This document shows, piece by piece, positions 42,089 to 51,500 of a stretch of 64,000 nt of DNA. The position numbers and the translations under genes were made by a program. The DNA lies in contig JBBRNX010000014.1 in the NCBI GenBank assembly GCA_038230035.1, forward strand, positions 20,239 to 84,238. Reading direction: 5' to 3'. Position 1 is the stretch's first letter. Every line of letters begins with the position of its first letter. The notes beneath the pieces were generated by a model. It worked only from the letters and a program-made list of their open reading frames with translations. It was not told where the DNA came from and did no database searches. The stretch comes from Gaiella sp038230035. GTDB taxonomy: Bacteria > Actinomycetota > Thermoleophilia > Gaiellales > Gaiellaceae.

Positions 42089-43576
42089 CTAGCGGGAGGT
42101 CGCGACTTGGACGAGCCGACGCGCGGACACGCCTGCGAGTGGGTTGTCCCCGTCTTTGCGGGCGCGGACGAAGAACTGAACGTTGTAGCCGTTCCTCAAC
42201 GGGAAGTCCGCACGAGGGAGAACCTGGAGCGTGAGCCAGCCGTCCTGCCCCGTCCTCTGCTCGGGCGGTGTCGTCGTCAGCAGCGGAACCGAGCGCAGGA
42301 AGACGATCGCGTCCCGGACGACGTAGCCGCGGGAGTCCGCGATATGGACACGCACGGTGAGTGGGTGTTGGCGTGACCGAACCGGGTTCGGCGAGAACTC
42401 GACACGGTCGATGATCAGCTGCGCGGGCAGCGAGACGCTCGACACGGGGATCGAGATCTGGCCGTTCGGCAGGCGGATCGCGCCGGCGGGCAACTGCGAC
42501 CCGGCCTTGACGGCTGCCGTGGGATTCGATGCCGCTACCGCTGAGCCGGTGCTGTTCGTCGCGGTGATCCGGACACGAAGTCGTTTGCCGACGTCGTCGC
42601 CCTGGAGGGTGTACGAGGATCCGTTGGCACTCGGAATGAAGGCGCAGTTGGAGCCGTCCGACTTGCCACCGTCGGTCGCGCAGCGCACCCACTGGTACGC
42701 GAACGTGATCGGCGTGGGGCCGTTCCACTTTCCGACGGCTGCCTTGAGAGTCGAGCCCTGGGTCGTTGAGCCCGAGATCGACGGCTCCCTCTGGTTGGTC
42801 GGAGCTTTCGAGGTCGCGCTGGCAACCGTGGCTGTCGCATTCGACGCCACCGTCTTCGAGCCGGCGCTGTTCGACGCCCTGACGCGGAGACGCATGCGCT
42901 TGCCGACGTCGTCGTTCTGGAGGACGTAGGTCGAGGTGGTCGCCCCGGAGATGAACGTGCAGTTACCGCCGTCGGCTGCCCCGCCGTTGCTCGGGCATCT
43001 GACCCACTGGAGCGCGTACGCGATCGGCGCTGTGCCGCTCCACGTCCCGGTCGTCCCGCTCAGCGTCTGTCCGACGACGAGCGAGCCGCTGACAACAGGT
43101 TCGGACGTGTTCTTCGGCGCGGTCGAGGAGACGACGGTCGCCGTGGCGGAGGAGTCGGCGCTCGCCTGCCCGGCGCCGTTCGTTGCCGTCACGCGGGCGC
43201 GCAGCCGGAAGCCGACGTCGCCGCCCTGCAGGTTGTACGTCGAGTTCGTCGCTCCGCCGATCGAGGTGCAGTTGGAGCCGTTGGAATCGCAGCGACGCCA
43301 CTGATACGCGAACGTGATCGGTGTGTCCCCGGACCACGAGCCCGAGGTCGCCGAGAGCGTGCTGCCTGCCGCGGTCGTACCGGAGACGGTCGGCAGCGCG
43401 GTGTTCTTAGGTGGGGTCGCCTGGCTTTGTGCCTGAGCCGAACCGCTCGACAATGCGGCGGCCGACACGAGCGACACGGCTGCGACGAGTGCGGCCGACA
43501 ACACATACCCGGCACGCGGCCGCTTCCGATGCGGTCCGGGCGCCGCGGCCTCGCCTGACGCAGGACGTTCTCTCAT
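42089..43576 (-). CDS. Secreted protein with three Ig-like repeats, paralogue B
   Basis: A 495-residue paralogue of the preceding gene. It starts with a basic stretch and signal helix (YVLSAALVAAVSLVSAAALS), then three repeats (VSGTTAAGSTLSATSGSWSG, FAYQWRRCDSNGSNCTSIGG, VRASNSAGSKTVASNATATV). The second and third repeats carry a longer Cys loop (RCPSNGGAADGGNC, RCATDGGKSDGSNC). The C-terminal domain closely matches paralogue A (LPNGQISIPVSSVSLPAQLI, VLPRADFPLRNGYNVQFFVR). Its ribosome binding site, GAGAGGAG, matches that of paralogue A. The duplication looks old, since the repeats differ more than the C-terminal domains. Confidence 0.85.
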   Translation of the reverse strand: MRERPASGEAAAPGPHRKRPRAGYVLSAALVAAVSLVSAAALSSGSAQAQSQATPPKNTALPTVSGTTAAGSTLSATSGSWSGDTPITFAYQWRRCDSNGSNCTSIGGATNSTYNLQGGDVGFRLRARVTATNGAGQASADSSATATVVSSTAPKNTSEPVVSGSLVVGQTLSGTTGTWSGTAPIAYALQWVRCPSNGGAADGGNCTFISGATTSTYVLQNDDVGKRMRLRVRASNSAGSKTVASNATATVASATSKAPTNQREPSISGSTTQGSTLKAAVGKWNGPTPITFAYQWVRCATDGGKSDGSNCAFIPSANGSSYTLQGDDVGKRLRVRITATNSTGSAVAASNPTAAVKAGSQLPAGAIRLPNGQISIPVSSVSLPAQLIIDRVEFSPNPVRSRQHPLTVRVHIADSRGYVVRDAIVFLRSVPLLTTTPPEQRTGQDGWLTLQVLPRADFPLRNGYNVQFFVRARKDGDNPLAGVSARRLVQVATSR

Positions 43577-43728
43577 GGTGGCTCCTCTCTCGTGCCTGTC
43601 TCGTGCGATTCGAAACCTGTGCGACTTCTACCGCGGTTTCATGCGGCATGCCGGCGCCCTAACAGCATCCTTGCGACTCCTTACACGGCGGTCACTCCAG
43701 GCTCATCCCACCATCACAGAATCGCCTA

Positions 43729-43769
43729 TTGACGCCCCTCAGGCCTTGGATATGCCTGCTCGCTACCCT
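43729..43769 (+). promoter_or_regulatory. Promoter region of DUF177 gene
   Basis: Two overlapping possibilities: TTGACG (43729-43734)-N16-TATGCC (43751-43756), and TACCCT (43764-43769) ending 6 bases before the GTG start. The remaining gap, 43577-43728, separates divergent genes and shows no coding potential. Confidence 0.45.
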
Positions 43770-43775
43770 GGAGGT

Positions 43776-44285
43776 GTGACGACGTTTCCTCTGCGACGAC
43801 TTCGCCTTCGGCCCGGCGAGGAGCATCGCGATGAGGTCTCCGTTCAACTCGAGCCGTTCGTTCTCGGCGGCGAGCGCTATCTGCCCGTGCCCGACAAGCC
43901 GGAGGCCGAGCTGGCGATTGCGCGTGCGACGAGCGGGGATGTTTTTCGGCTCCGCTTCGAGACGAGGGTCCACGGGCCGTGCATGCGGTGCCTCGAAGAT
44001 GCAGTTCTCGACGTGACCATCGACGCGCAGGAGTACAACGCCGCAGACGGCGCCGCAGTCGCAGAGCTCCGCACCGACTATGTCGCCGACGACCAGCTGT
44101 TGCTCTCGACCTGGGCGCGCGATGCGATCGCGTTGCGACTACCGGACCAGATCGTGTGTCGGGACGATTGCGCGGGGCTCTGCCACGTCTGCGGCAAGAA
44201 TCTGAATCGCGAGCCGCATTCGCACGAGGAAGAGGTCGTCGATTCCCGCTGGTCGGCGCTCGAGTCGCTCAAGGATCAGCTGTAG
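43776..44285 (+). CDS. DUF177 (YceD-like) protein, 23S rRNA accumulation factor family
   Basis: A 169-residue protein whose homologue is needed for normal 23S rRNA accumulation and typically precedes rpmF. It shows FETRVHGPCMRCLEDAVLDV and a zinc-type cluster CRDDCAGLCHVCGKNLN, then a Trp-containing tail (RWSALESLKDQL). The GTG at 43776 is chosen by the promoter hexamer and length. In this genome an ABC-F gene lies between it and rpmF. Confidence 0.9.
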   Translation: MTTFPLRRLRLRPGEEHRDEVSVQLEPFVLGGERYLPVPDKPEAELAIARATSGDVFRLRFETRVHGPCMRCLEDAVLDVTIDAQEYNAADGAAVAELRTDYVADDQLLLSTWARDAIALRLPDQIVCRDDCAGLCHVCGKNLNREPHSHEEEVVDSRWSALESLKDQL

Positions 44286-44353
44286 GATCGTGCCGGCGCG
44301 CAGCGCTTGCTGATGACTGACTGACCTTCCGCTACGGAATCCCGCCGCGCCTG

Positions 44354-45952
44354 ATGGCGCGTATTGCCCTTTCCGAGGAGGTCGGTCGCATTCGAGTTCA
44401 GCTGGACAACGTGTCGGTGTCGTACGGGGCGAGTCTCGTCCTCGCCGACGTGACCCTTGCGGTCGGGCCGGAGAGTCGGCTCGGGATCGTCGGCCCGAAT
44501 GGTGTCGGCAAGACGACGTTGCTCCAGTTGCTCGCCGGTCTTCGCGAGCCGGATACCGGGCGGGTCGTTCGTGTGCCGAAGACGTTGACCGCCGGGTATC
44601 TGCCGCAGGAGCCCGACGCGGCGCCGGGAGAGACGCTCGGCGGGTATCTCGCCCGGCGTACGGGTGTAGCGGCCGCAGAAGCCGATCTCGAGTCGGCCGC
44701 GAACACGCTGGCGACGGCAGCCGCAGGCGGTGACCGCTACGCAGCCGCTTTGGAGCGGTTTCTCGTGCTCGGCGGCCCTGATCTCGAGCCGCGTAGCCGA
44801 GCCGTATGCGCGGAGCTCGGCCTCGGCGTGGGGCTCGATCGCGCGATGGTCGGCATCTCCGGTGGGGAGCGCGCTCGTGCGGCGCTCGCCGCGGTCCTGC
44901 TCTCGCGCTTCGACGTGCTTCTGCTCGACGAGCCGACGAACGACCTCGACTTCGACGGGCTCGATCGGCTCGAGCGATTCGCGCTCGGCTTCGGCGGTGC
45001 GCTCGTCGTCGTGTCACACGATCGGGAGTTCCTTGACCGCGTTGCGACGAGGATCGTGGGGATCGAGCCCGGCTCGCATCGGGTGCAGGAGTGGGCGGGT
45101 GGTTGGACCGCGTACGAGGCCGCCCGCGATGCCGCCCGGCGTGCCGGGTACAAGCGCTTCGGCGAGGCTCAAAAGGAACGCCGCGAGATCGCCGAGTTGC
45201 TGGCCGCTCGCCGCTCCCAGGCGCGGGCAGGCGGGGCGATGGCCGACCGTCGCGGCACGCAGGCGCTCCGCTCCAAGGTGCGCCAGGCGGAGCGGCAACT
45301 CGAGCGTGCCGACAATCCGACGAAGCCGTTCGAGCCGTGGGAGCTCCAGCTCAGCCTGAGGAGCGGCGAACGGGCGGGCGACACGGTCGTCGCACTCCGA
45401 GCGGCGGTCGCCGAGAGAGGCACCTTTCGACTCGGCCCGGTCGATCTTCACCTCGGTTCCGGCGAGCGAATGGCGATTACCGGCCGGAATGGCTCGGGCA
45501 AGACAACGCTCCTCGGCCTGCTCGCAGGGAGCGAGAAACTCACGTCGGGTACTCGCGATCTGGGGCGTGCGACGAGGATCGGCGAGCTGGGCCAGGATCG
45601 GGCCGCCTACTCCGGCGAGGAGACGCTGGTCGACATGTTTATGGGGCGTTCCGGCCTTCTTCGCGAGGAAGTCCGAACACTGCTTGCAAAGTTCGGGCTA
45701 CGTGCTGGTCACATCGGTCAGCGTTGCGCAGCTCTCTCACCCGGAGAGCGGACGCGCGCCCACCTCGCGGAGCTCCAGGCCAAGCCTGTGAATCTGCTTC
45801 TCCTCGACGAGCCGACGAACCACCTCGACCTGGAAGCCATCGAGCAGCTCGAACTGGCGCTCGCCGGATACGACGGCACCGTCGTCGTCGTCTCGCACGA
45901 CCGGCGCTTTCTCGAAGCGGTCGCACCGACCCGTCAGGTGTCGCTCGATTGA
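44354..45952 (+). CDS. ABC-F family ATPase
   Basis: A 532-residue protein with two ABC domains and no membrane segments, as in translation factors and antibiotic ribosome-protection proteins (EttA, Uup, Vga types). Domain 1 has GPNGVGKTTLLQLLAG, ISGGERARAALAAVLL and LLLDEPTNDLDFDGL; domain 2 has GRNGSGKTTLLGLLAG, LSPGERTRAHLAELQ and LLLDEPTNHLDLEAI. The linker between (KERREIAELLAARRSQARAG, KVRQAERQLERADNP) is charged and helical, matching the tRNA-contacting arm. It interrupts the conserved DUF177-rpmF order. A resistance role cannot be inferred. Confidence 0.92.
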   Translation: MARIALSEEVGRIRVQLDNVSVSYGASLVLADVTLAVGPESRLGIVGPNGVGKTTLLQLLAGLREPDTGRVVRVPKTLTAGYLPQEPDAAPGETLGGYLARRTGVAAAEADLESAANTLATAAAGGDRYAAALERFLVLGGPDLEPRSRAVCAELGLGVGLDRAMVGISGGERARAALAAVLLSRFDVLLLDEPTNDLDFDGLDRLERFALGFGGALVVVSHDREFLDRVATRIVGIEPGSHRVQEWAGGWTAYEAARDAARRAGYKRFGEAQKERREIAELLAARRSQARAGGAMADRRGTQALRSKVRQAERQLERADNPTKPFEPWELQLSLRSGERAGDTVVALRAAVAERGTFRLGPVDLHLGSGERMAITGRNGSGKTTLLGLLAGSEKLTSGTRDLGRATRIGELGQDRAAYSGEETLVDMFMGRSGLLREEVRTLLAKFGLRAGHIGQRCAALSPGERTRAHLAELQAKPVNLLLLDEPTNHLDLEAIEQLELALAGYDGTVVVVSHDRRFLEAVAPTRQVSLD

Positions 45953-45964
45953 CGTTCCAGTGGC

Positions 45965-45970
45965 TATAGT
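45965..45970 (+). promoter_or_regulatory. -10 hexamer TATAGT before rpmF
   Basis: TATAGT lies 12 bases before the rpmF ATG, giving a leader of about five bases. Confidence 0.5.
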
Positions 45971-45982
45971 GGGCAGCCGCTC

Positions 45983-46171
45983 ATGGCCGTCCCGAAGCGA
46001 AAGACCTCGAAAGCGCGCCGCGACAAGCGCCGTGCGACGCACGGCATCGCGCTGGCGCAGGTAAATCTTTGTCCTAACTGCGGGCAGCCGAAACGGCCGC
46101 ACCATGCCTGCCCGACCTGCAAGACGTACCGCGGCCGCGACATCGAGCCGCTCCGCGGGCCTGGGTCGTAG
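45983..46171 (+). CDS. rpmF: 50S ribosomal protein L32
   Basis: A 62-residue L32 beginning MAVPKRKTSKARRDKRRATH, with the four-cysteine zinc site in NLCPNCGQPKRPHHACPTCK. It precedes plsX, the usual bacterial arrangement linking ribosome and lipid synthesis. Confidence 0.97.
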   Translation: MAVPKRKTSKARRDKRRATHGIALAQVNLCPNCGQPKRPHHACPTCKTYRGRDIEPLRGPGS

Positions 46172-46198
46172 ACACCCGGTCAGTAGTCGAGTAGTCGG

Positions 46199-47188
46199 AT
46201 GATCCGCGTCGCCGTCGACGCACTCGGCGGAGACCGTGCCCCCGAAGAGATCGTTGCCGGGGCTCTCCTCGCGGCGAGCGGCGAGATCAAGCCGATCCTC
46301 TACGGTCCGCCCGGTCTCCAAACAGGTGGCCTCGAGCACGTCGAGACGGACGGGATCGTGGAAATGCACGAGAAACCTGCCGAGGTCGTGCGCGCCAAGC
46401 CTGACTCGTCGCTCGTGCGGGCAGTGCGGGCTGTCGGTGACGGGGATGCCGACGCGGTCGTCTCCGCCGGCAGCACCGGCGCCCTCCTCGCTGCGTCGCT
46501 TCTGCACATTCGTCGCCAGCCCAGGGTTCTGCGGCCCGCAATCGCCGTGATGATCCCATCGCGTCGCGGCCCGACGGTGCTGATCGACTGTGGTGCGAAC
46601 GCCGATGCCCGTCCAGAGCACCTCGTCCAGTCAGCGCACATGGGAGTGGTGTTCGCCCAGGAGATGCTCGGCATAGCGGAACCGGAGGTGCGCCTGCTCT
46701 CTATCGGTGAGGAGCCCGAGAAAGGGAACCAGCTTACGCTCGAGACGGCGGGGTTGTTGGCCGAGAGCGGTTTGCATTTCATGGGCAACCAGGAAGGGCG
46801 GACGCTCCTCGAGGGTGAGGCCGACGTGATCGTCTGCGACGGTTTCACGGGGAATGTCGCGTTGAAGACGCTCGAAGGCGCGATCGTCAGCGTGGTCGGG
46901 GCGCTCCGCTCGGAGGTGGAGGCGACGCTCCGCGGCAAGATCGGCGGCTTCCTCATCCGACCGGCTGCTCGGCGTCTGCGGCAGCGTCTCGACCCGGATA
47001 CCTACGGCGGTGCCTATCTCCTCGGTTTGAAGGGGTTGGTGGTGATCTCGCACGGCTCGAGCTCCCGCAAAGCAATCGCGAATGCCATCGCCCTGGCGGC
47101 ACGAGGGGTGGAGCATCGGCTGGTCGACCGGCTTGCAGGGCGTCTGCCGGAGCGCGTGGTAGAGTCCTCGCGCTCATCGACCACCTGA
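46199..47188 (+). CDS. plsX: Phosphate acyltransferase PlsX
   Basis: Converts acyl-ACP to acyl-phosphate, the first step of the PlsX/Y phospholipid pathway. The 329-residue protein shows IRVAVDALGGDRAPEEIVAG, DADAVVSAGSTGALLAASLL, VLIDCGANADARPEHLVQSA, SIGEEPEKGNQL, ADVIVCDGFTGNVALKTLEG and YGGAYLLGLKGLVVISHGSS. The acceptor protein gene acpP follows directly. The substrate can also come from the FakAB module at 31-34 kb, which makes acyl-phosphate too. Confidence 0.97.
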   Translation: MIRVAVDALGGDRAPEEIVAGALLAASGEIKPILYGPPGLQTGGLEHVETDGIVEMHEKPAEVVRAKPDSSLVRAVRAVGDGDADAVVSAGSTGALLAASLLHIRRQPRVLRPAIAVMIPSRRGPTVLIDCGANADARPEHLVQSAHMGVVFAQEMLGIAEPEVRLLSIGEEPEKGNQLTLETAGLLAESGLHFMGNQEGRTLLEGEADVIVCDGFTGNVALKTLEGAIVSVVGALRSEVEATLRGKIGGFLIRPAARRLRQRLDPDTYGGAYLLGLKGLVVISHGSSSRKAIANAIALAARGVEHRLVDRLAGRLPERVVESSRSSTT

Positions 47189-47209
47189 CAAGAACGAGAG
47201 AGGTTTTCT

Positions 47210-47455
47210 GTGGCACTGTCGCGCGAAGAGATCAACGAGCGGGTCAAGTCCGTGCTGAGCGAGCAGCTCGGTGTGGACGAGGGAGAGATCACGAATGACG
47301 CGTCCTTCCAGGACGACCTCGATGCAGACTCGCTCGACCTGGTCGAGCTGATCATGGAGCTCGAGGATCGGTTCGGCATCAAGATCTCGGACGAGGACGC
47401 CCAGAAGATCACGACCGTCGGCCAGGCCGTCGACTACGTCTCCGCACACCAGTAG
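47210..47455 (+). CDS. acpP: Acyl carrier protein
   Basis: An 81-residue acidic four-helix protein that carries fatty acyl chains on a phosphopantetheine arm. The attachment serine is in DDLDADSLDLVELIMELEDR. The GTG start has a GAGAGAGG-type ribosome binding site about ten bases upstream. CoaD in this window makes the cofactor precursor. Confidence 0.97.
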   Translation: MALSREEINERVKSVLSEQLGVDEGEITNDASFQDDLDADSLDLVELIMELEDRFGIKISDEDAQKITTVGQAVDYVSAHQ

Positions 47456-47492
47456 GACCGAGCCCGCCGCAGGCAGCGCGGCGCTGGGCCGC

Positions 47493-48155
47493 TTGATCGA
47501 CGCGCTGCCCGCCGCGCGCCTCGATCATGTCTTCACCCACACCTCGTGGGCGCCTGATCGCGGCTCGTCCTATGAGCGGCTGGAGTTCCTCGGCGACAGT
47601 GTCCTCGAGCTCGCCATCGCGCGGGCGCTGTACGACCGGTTTCCGGATGCCTCCGAGGGACGGCTCGCCAAGATCCGGGCGCACGTCGTCTCTCGCCAGA
47701 GCTGCGCCGGCGTCGCCAAGGAGCTCGACCTCGGAAGGCGGTTGATCGCGAGAGCCCGGGATGTCCCGGAGCCCGAGCTTCAGCGCCTCGCCCACAGCAA
47801 GAACGTGCTGGCGGCCGTGCTCGAAGCGGCGATCGCGGCGGCGTATCTCGAGCATGGGTTCGCCGCCGTCGAGAGCGCGGTGGTTGCGGCCTTCGCCGAG
47901 AAGATCGACTTCGCCCGCACGAGCCATGTGGACAACAAGACGGAGCTGCAGGAAGCGCTTGCCCGCAGCGGGAAGCACGTCCAGTACACGGTCGTCACGG
48001 TGGAAGGGCCACCGCACGAGCGACGCTATGTGTGCGCGACCATGGTCGACGGCGAGCAGCTCGGCCTCGGGCGCGGCTCGACGAAGAAAGCGGCGGAGCA
48101 GGAGGCGGCGCGCCAGACGCTCGACGCGCTCGGCATCGAACACGAGGTCTTCTAG
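47493..48155 (+). CDS. rnc: Ribonuclease III
   Basis: Cleaves double-stranded RNA in rRNA processing. Of 220 residues the endonuclease domain carries the signature YERLEFLGDSVLELAIARAL and the acidic segment LAAVLEAAIAAAYLEHGFAA, and the C-terminal dsRNA-binding domain runs from DNKTELQEALARSGKHVQYT to GSTKKAAEQEAARQTLDAL. The first catalytic helix is short: the N-terminus begins LIDALPAARLDHVFTHTSWA, lacking about ten residues of the usual leader. The TTG at 47493 is the best available start. Confidence 0.93.
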   Translation: MIDALPAARLDHVFTHTSWAPDRGSSYERLEFLGDSVLELAIARALYDRFPDASEGRLAKIRAHVVSRQSCAGVAKELDLGRRLIARARDVPEPELQRLAHSKNVLAAVLEAAIAAAYLEHGFAAVESAVVAAFAEKIDFARTSHVDNKTELQEALARSGKHVQYTVVTVEGPPHERRYVCATMVDGEQLGLGRGSTKKAAEQEAARQTLDALGIEHEVF

Positions 48156-48228
48156 GGACGGCTGGGCTACCCGTGCCGGACGTGTTCCTGATCCGGACTT
48201 AAGTCGTTGGTTTCGTTGGAGCCCTGGC

Positions 48229-48381
48229 CTAGACGGCCAACTTGCCGGCAAGACGACCGTGCTCTCGATCCCGGTCAAGGCGGCGGCTGGCACCAAGAGC
48301 GCGCAGTTCAAGATCGTGCTGAAGACGGACGGTCGCCCGACGACGCAGAGTCGCGCGGCCAGCGTGACCGTCTCGAGGTAA
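48229..48381 (+). pseudogene. C-terminal remnant of an unidentified gene
   Basis: In the 345-base gap between rnc and smc one frame reads LDGQLAGKTTVLSIPVKAAA, GTKSAQFKIVLKTDGRPTTQ, then SRAASVTVSR and a TAA. The hydrophobic/charged alternation looks like the last beta strands of a secreted domain, but no start codon or signal peptide is present and the frame upstream is not convincing. It is followed by a good terminator, as a real 3' end would be. Confidence 0.4.
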
Positions 48382-48406
48382 CAGCCCTGAATGCTCGAGT
48401 GCCAGC

Positions 48407-48438
48407 ACGGAGGCCTCCATCGCGGGGCCTCCGTTTCT
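48407..48438 (+). terminator. Intrinsic terminator upstream of smc
   Basis: 9-bp stem ACGGAGGCC / GGCCTCCGT with a 10-base loop followed by TTCTT. This is the most classical terminator in the window. Confidence 0.7.
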
Positions 48439-48485
48439 TCTCGCGGCTCCGACGCGTGGCCGCCCGGGTCGTCCGCGCAGATCGT

Positions 48486-48491
48486 TAGCGT
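48486..48491 (+). promoter_or_regulatory. -10-like hexamer TAGCGT before smc
   Basis: TAGCGT lies 9 bases before the smc ATG; the same hexamer precedes comM. Confidence 0.4.
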
Positions 48492-48500
48492 TCTCCCGGC

Positions 48501-51500
48501 ATGCACCTGCGCTCTCTTCGTCTGCGCGGCTTCAAGTCGTTCCCTGACACGCTCGAGCTGAAATTCGAGCCCGGAGTGGCCGTGGTCGTCGGGCCGAACG
48601 GCTCGGGAAAGTCGAACGTCGCCGACGCGATCGTCTGGGCGGCCGGCAGCCTCACTCCCTCGGAGCTGCGGGCCGAGAAGCCGGACGACGTCCTCTTCGC
48701 CGGCGGCGGCTCGCGGCCGGCGGCAGATCACTGCGAGGTCGAGCTTGTCTTCGACAACGAGGACGGCGCGCTCGGTGACCTCGACTACAGCGAGGTGTCG
48801 ATCACGCGTCGGCTGGTCCGCAGCGGCGAGGGCCAGTACCTCGTGAACAAGGCGCCGGTCCGGCGGACCGATCTCGTCGAGTTGCTCGCCGACGTCGGTC
48901 TTGGCGGCTCGATGCACTCAATCGTCTCGCAGGGCAAGGTCGACGCTGTTCTGGCCTCCAAGCCCGAGGATCGTCGGGCGCTCGTCGAAGAGGCGGCCGG
49001 TCTCGGCAAGTTCAAGCGGCGCAAGCATCGCGCCGAGTTGAAGCTGGCGCGCGTCGCGACACAGGTGGAGCGCGCCCGTGATGTTGAAGACGAGGTGCGG
49101 AAGCGTCTGCGACCTCTGGCGTTGCAGGCCACGGCAGCCGAGCGGGCCGAGAAGCTCCTGGTCGAGATCGCGGGCTTGCGAGCACGCATCGCCGAGCTCG
49201 ACCTGGAGGCGATTGCCGAGCGCCAGGCACTCGCACAGGAGCGTCGCGATGCGTCGACGCTTGCTCGGCGGGCGACGCAGGAGCGGCTGACCGCAGTGCT
49301 GCGGGAGCGTCAGGAGGCGGAGGACGAGCTTTCCGATGCGGCGGGCCGGCGCGAGGCCGCACTTTCTGCCCAGTACCGCCTGCAAGGAGCGGGTGAGCGG
49401 CTGAGCCTGCGTCGTGAGGCGGCGTCGGCCATCGAGACACGGCTCGGCGCCGATCTTGCCGACCACGAGCGGGCTGCGGCCGTCGAGACGGACGAGCCCG
49501 TGCAGGCGCTGGAGCGGCAGGCGAATACGGCGGCAGTGGAAGCCCGTGAGGCCGCCCAGGCGAGCGGTGCAGCCGCAGAGCGAGCACGCGGCGCGCAGTC
49601 GCGTGTATCGACGTTCGAGCGGCGGGTCGCCGCTGCGGCCGAGGCCGACCTTGAGCAGCTGCTACGCGAACGGCACGCTGCCGACGTCGCCTTCCGCGAA
49701 ACAACCGCGGGTAGCGACGGGACGGGGCGCGGACTCTTAGCGCTCGCGGCAACGCGCGAACGGCTTGCTCTGCGCCGCGAGTCGGTAGGGCGGCTGTGTA
49801 CGTCCGTCGACGAGCAACTCCGCGAAGCGCGTACGGCGACGGCCGGCGGACGGTCGACGCCGAAGGAGCTCGAAGCTGCGGCGAACGAAGCAGCCGCTCT
49901 TGCCAGGGCGGCAGCGATGGAGCGCGACGATGTCGCGGAGCAGGCGCGATCAGCGCAGGACAGGCTTCTGGCGCTCGAACGGGCACTCGCCGAACGCGAG
50001 GGCATCGCTCCCGCAGCGAGAGAGCTCGCCGCGAGCGGTGAGACACTCGCGCTGAGCGTCCTGGACGTCGACCCGGGGTCGGAGCGGGCGGTTGCCGCCG
50101 CGCTCGGCTGGCGCGCGTCGGCGCTGCTCGCAGCAGATGCGGACGCCGGTCTCGAGCTGGTGCGCCGTGCGTGCGAGAGCGGGCTCGGCAGTCTTACCGT
50201 TCTCGTCGGGCGCGATCCACGCGAACTTGTCGGCGAGCTGCCGGTCGTCGGGCTGGACACTCTTCTCGATGTGCATAAGCCGTCGGTCACTACCGAGGGG
50301 TTCGGCTACGACCCTGGACGCGGGGAGCTTTGGTTTGCCGGCGAGACGGCCGAAGCCGTCTTGCTCGAGATGGACGGTCGCCGCCGGGCGCTCGCCGACC
50401 AGGCCGACGAGCTCGCGTCTCGTGCCGAGGCAGCGGCTCATGCGGCCAGCGAGGCAGCGATCCGGGCCGCTGAGGCAGAGACCGCGTTCGGAGCCGTCGC
50501 CCATCTGCGCGACCAGAGCGTCGATCCGGCATTGCTCGAGCAGAGCGTGGGTGTCGCGAGCGGGCTCGCGGCTGCTCTCGAGGCTGCGGCCCGCCAGGCG
50601 GCGATCATCGAGGCGAGGTTGTCGGCGCGCTCGACGGAGGCGGCTGATCGGGCGGCTGGACTTGGCGCCGAGCTCCAGAGATTGACTGGCATCGAGGCCG
50701 GTCTTCGGCGCGATGTCGCGGAGGCGACGGCTCGCGCGCAAGCGGCCGACGTTGCACTCGCGCGTCTCGGAGGAAACCTCGACCTCGATCCTGGCGATGC
50801 CGATCGCGAGAGCCTGGCGGCTGAGGCAGCTGAACTCCTTGCCGCGTTCGAGGCTGCTGCAGCGGCTGCCGGCGATGCCGCAGACAGAGCGCGCAATGTC
50901 GCCGCCCTTCTGACAGAGCGCGCGCCGCGTCGCCCGGCAATCGACGCGGACCTGCTCGGGCGGCTGCACGGGATCGTCCTCGAGTTGGGCTCGGGACTCG
51001 CGCGAGCCGAAGGCTTGGCAAGCCGCTTGCAGGAGCCGGTGCGCGCCCGGGCCGACGCGGGTGCGCAGCGCTCGTCCGAGCTCGGCGCCGAGCTCAGGCG
51101 GCTGGGGGCGGCCGAGGTCGAGCTTCGGCAGGCGGCGGACCTCGCGTCGGAGCGCGCAACCGAGGTCGAGGTCGAGCTCGCCCGGCTAGTCGCGGAGGCA
51201 GGCGAAGCGCAGCGACGGCTGGACGCAGCGGATGCCGCCGAGATTGCGGCAGGCGACGACCGCCCCGAGCTCCAGATCCGCGTGGAGCGCCTCGACGCCA
51301 GACGCGAGACGCTCGGCAAGGTCAACCCGCTCGCTCAGGAGGAGTACGAGGACGAGAAGGAACGCCTCGAGGAGCTCTCAACCCAGCGCAAGGATCTGGA
51401 GGAGAGCCTGGCTGAGGTTGCGAAGCTCAGGGACGAGCTGGCGGACACCGTGCAGCGCCGCTTTGCCGAGACGTTCGACGCCGTCGCGAGCAACTTCGAG

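Noticed and set aside
40534..43576. Tandem repeats as a CRISPR array or mobile repeat
   Set aside because: The repeats are about 280 bases, translate into Ig-like domains and vary as paralogous protein repeats do.
44354..45952. Acquired antibiotic-resistance cassette
   Set aside because: ABC-F motifs alone do not distinguish resistance from housekeeping factors, and its composition matches neighbouring core genes.
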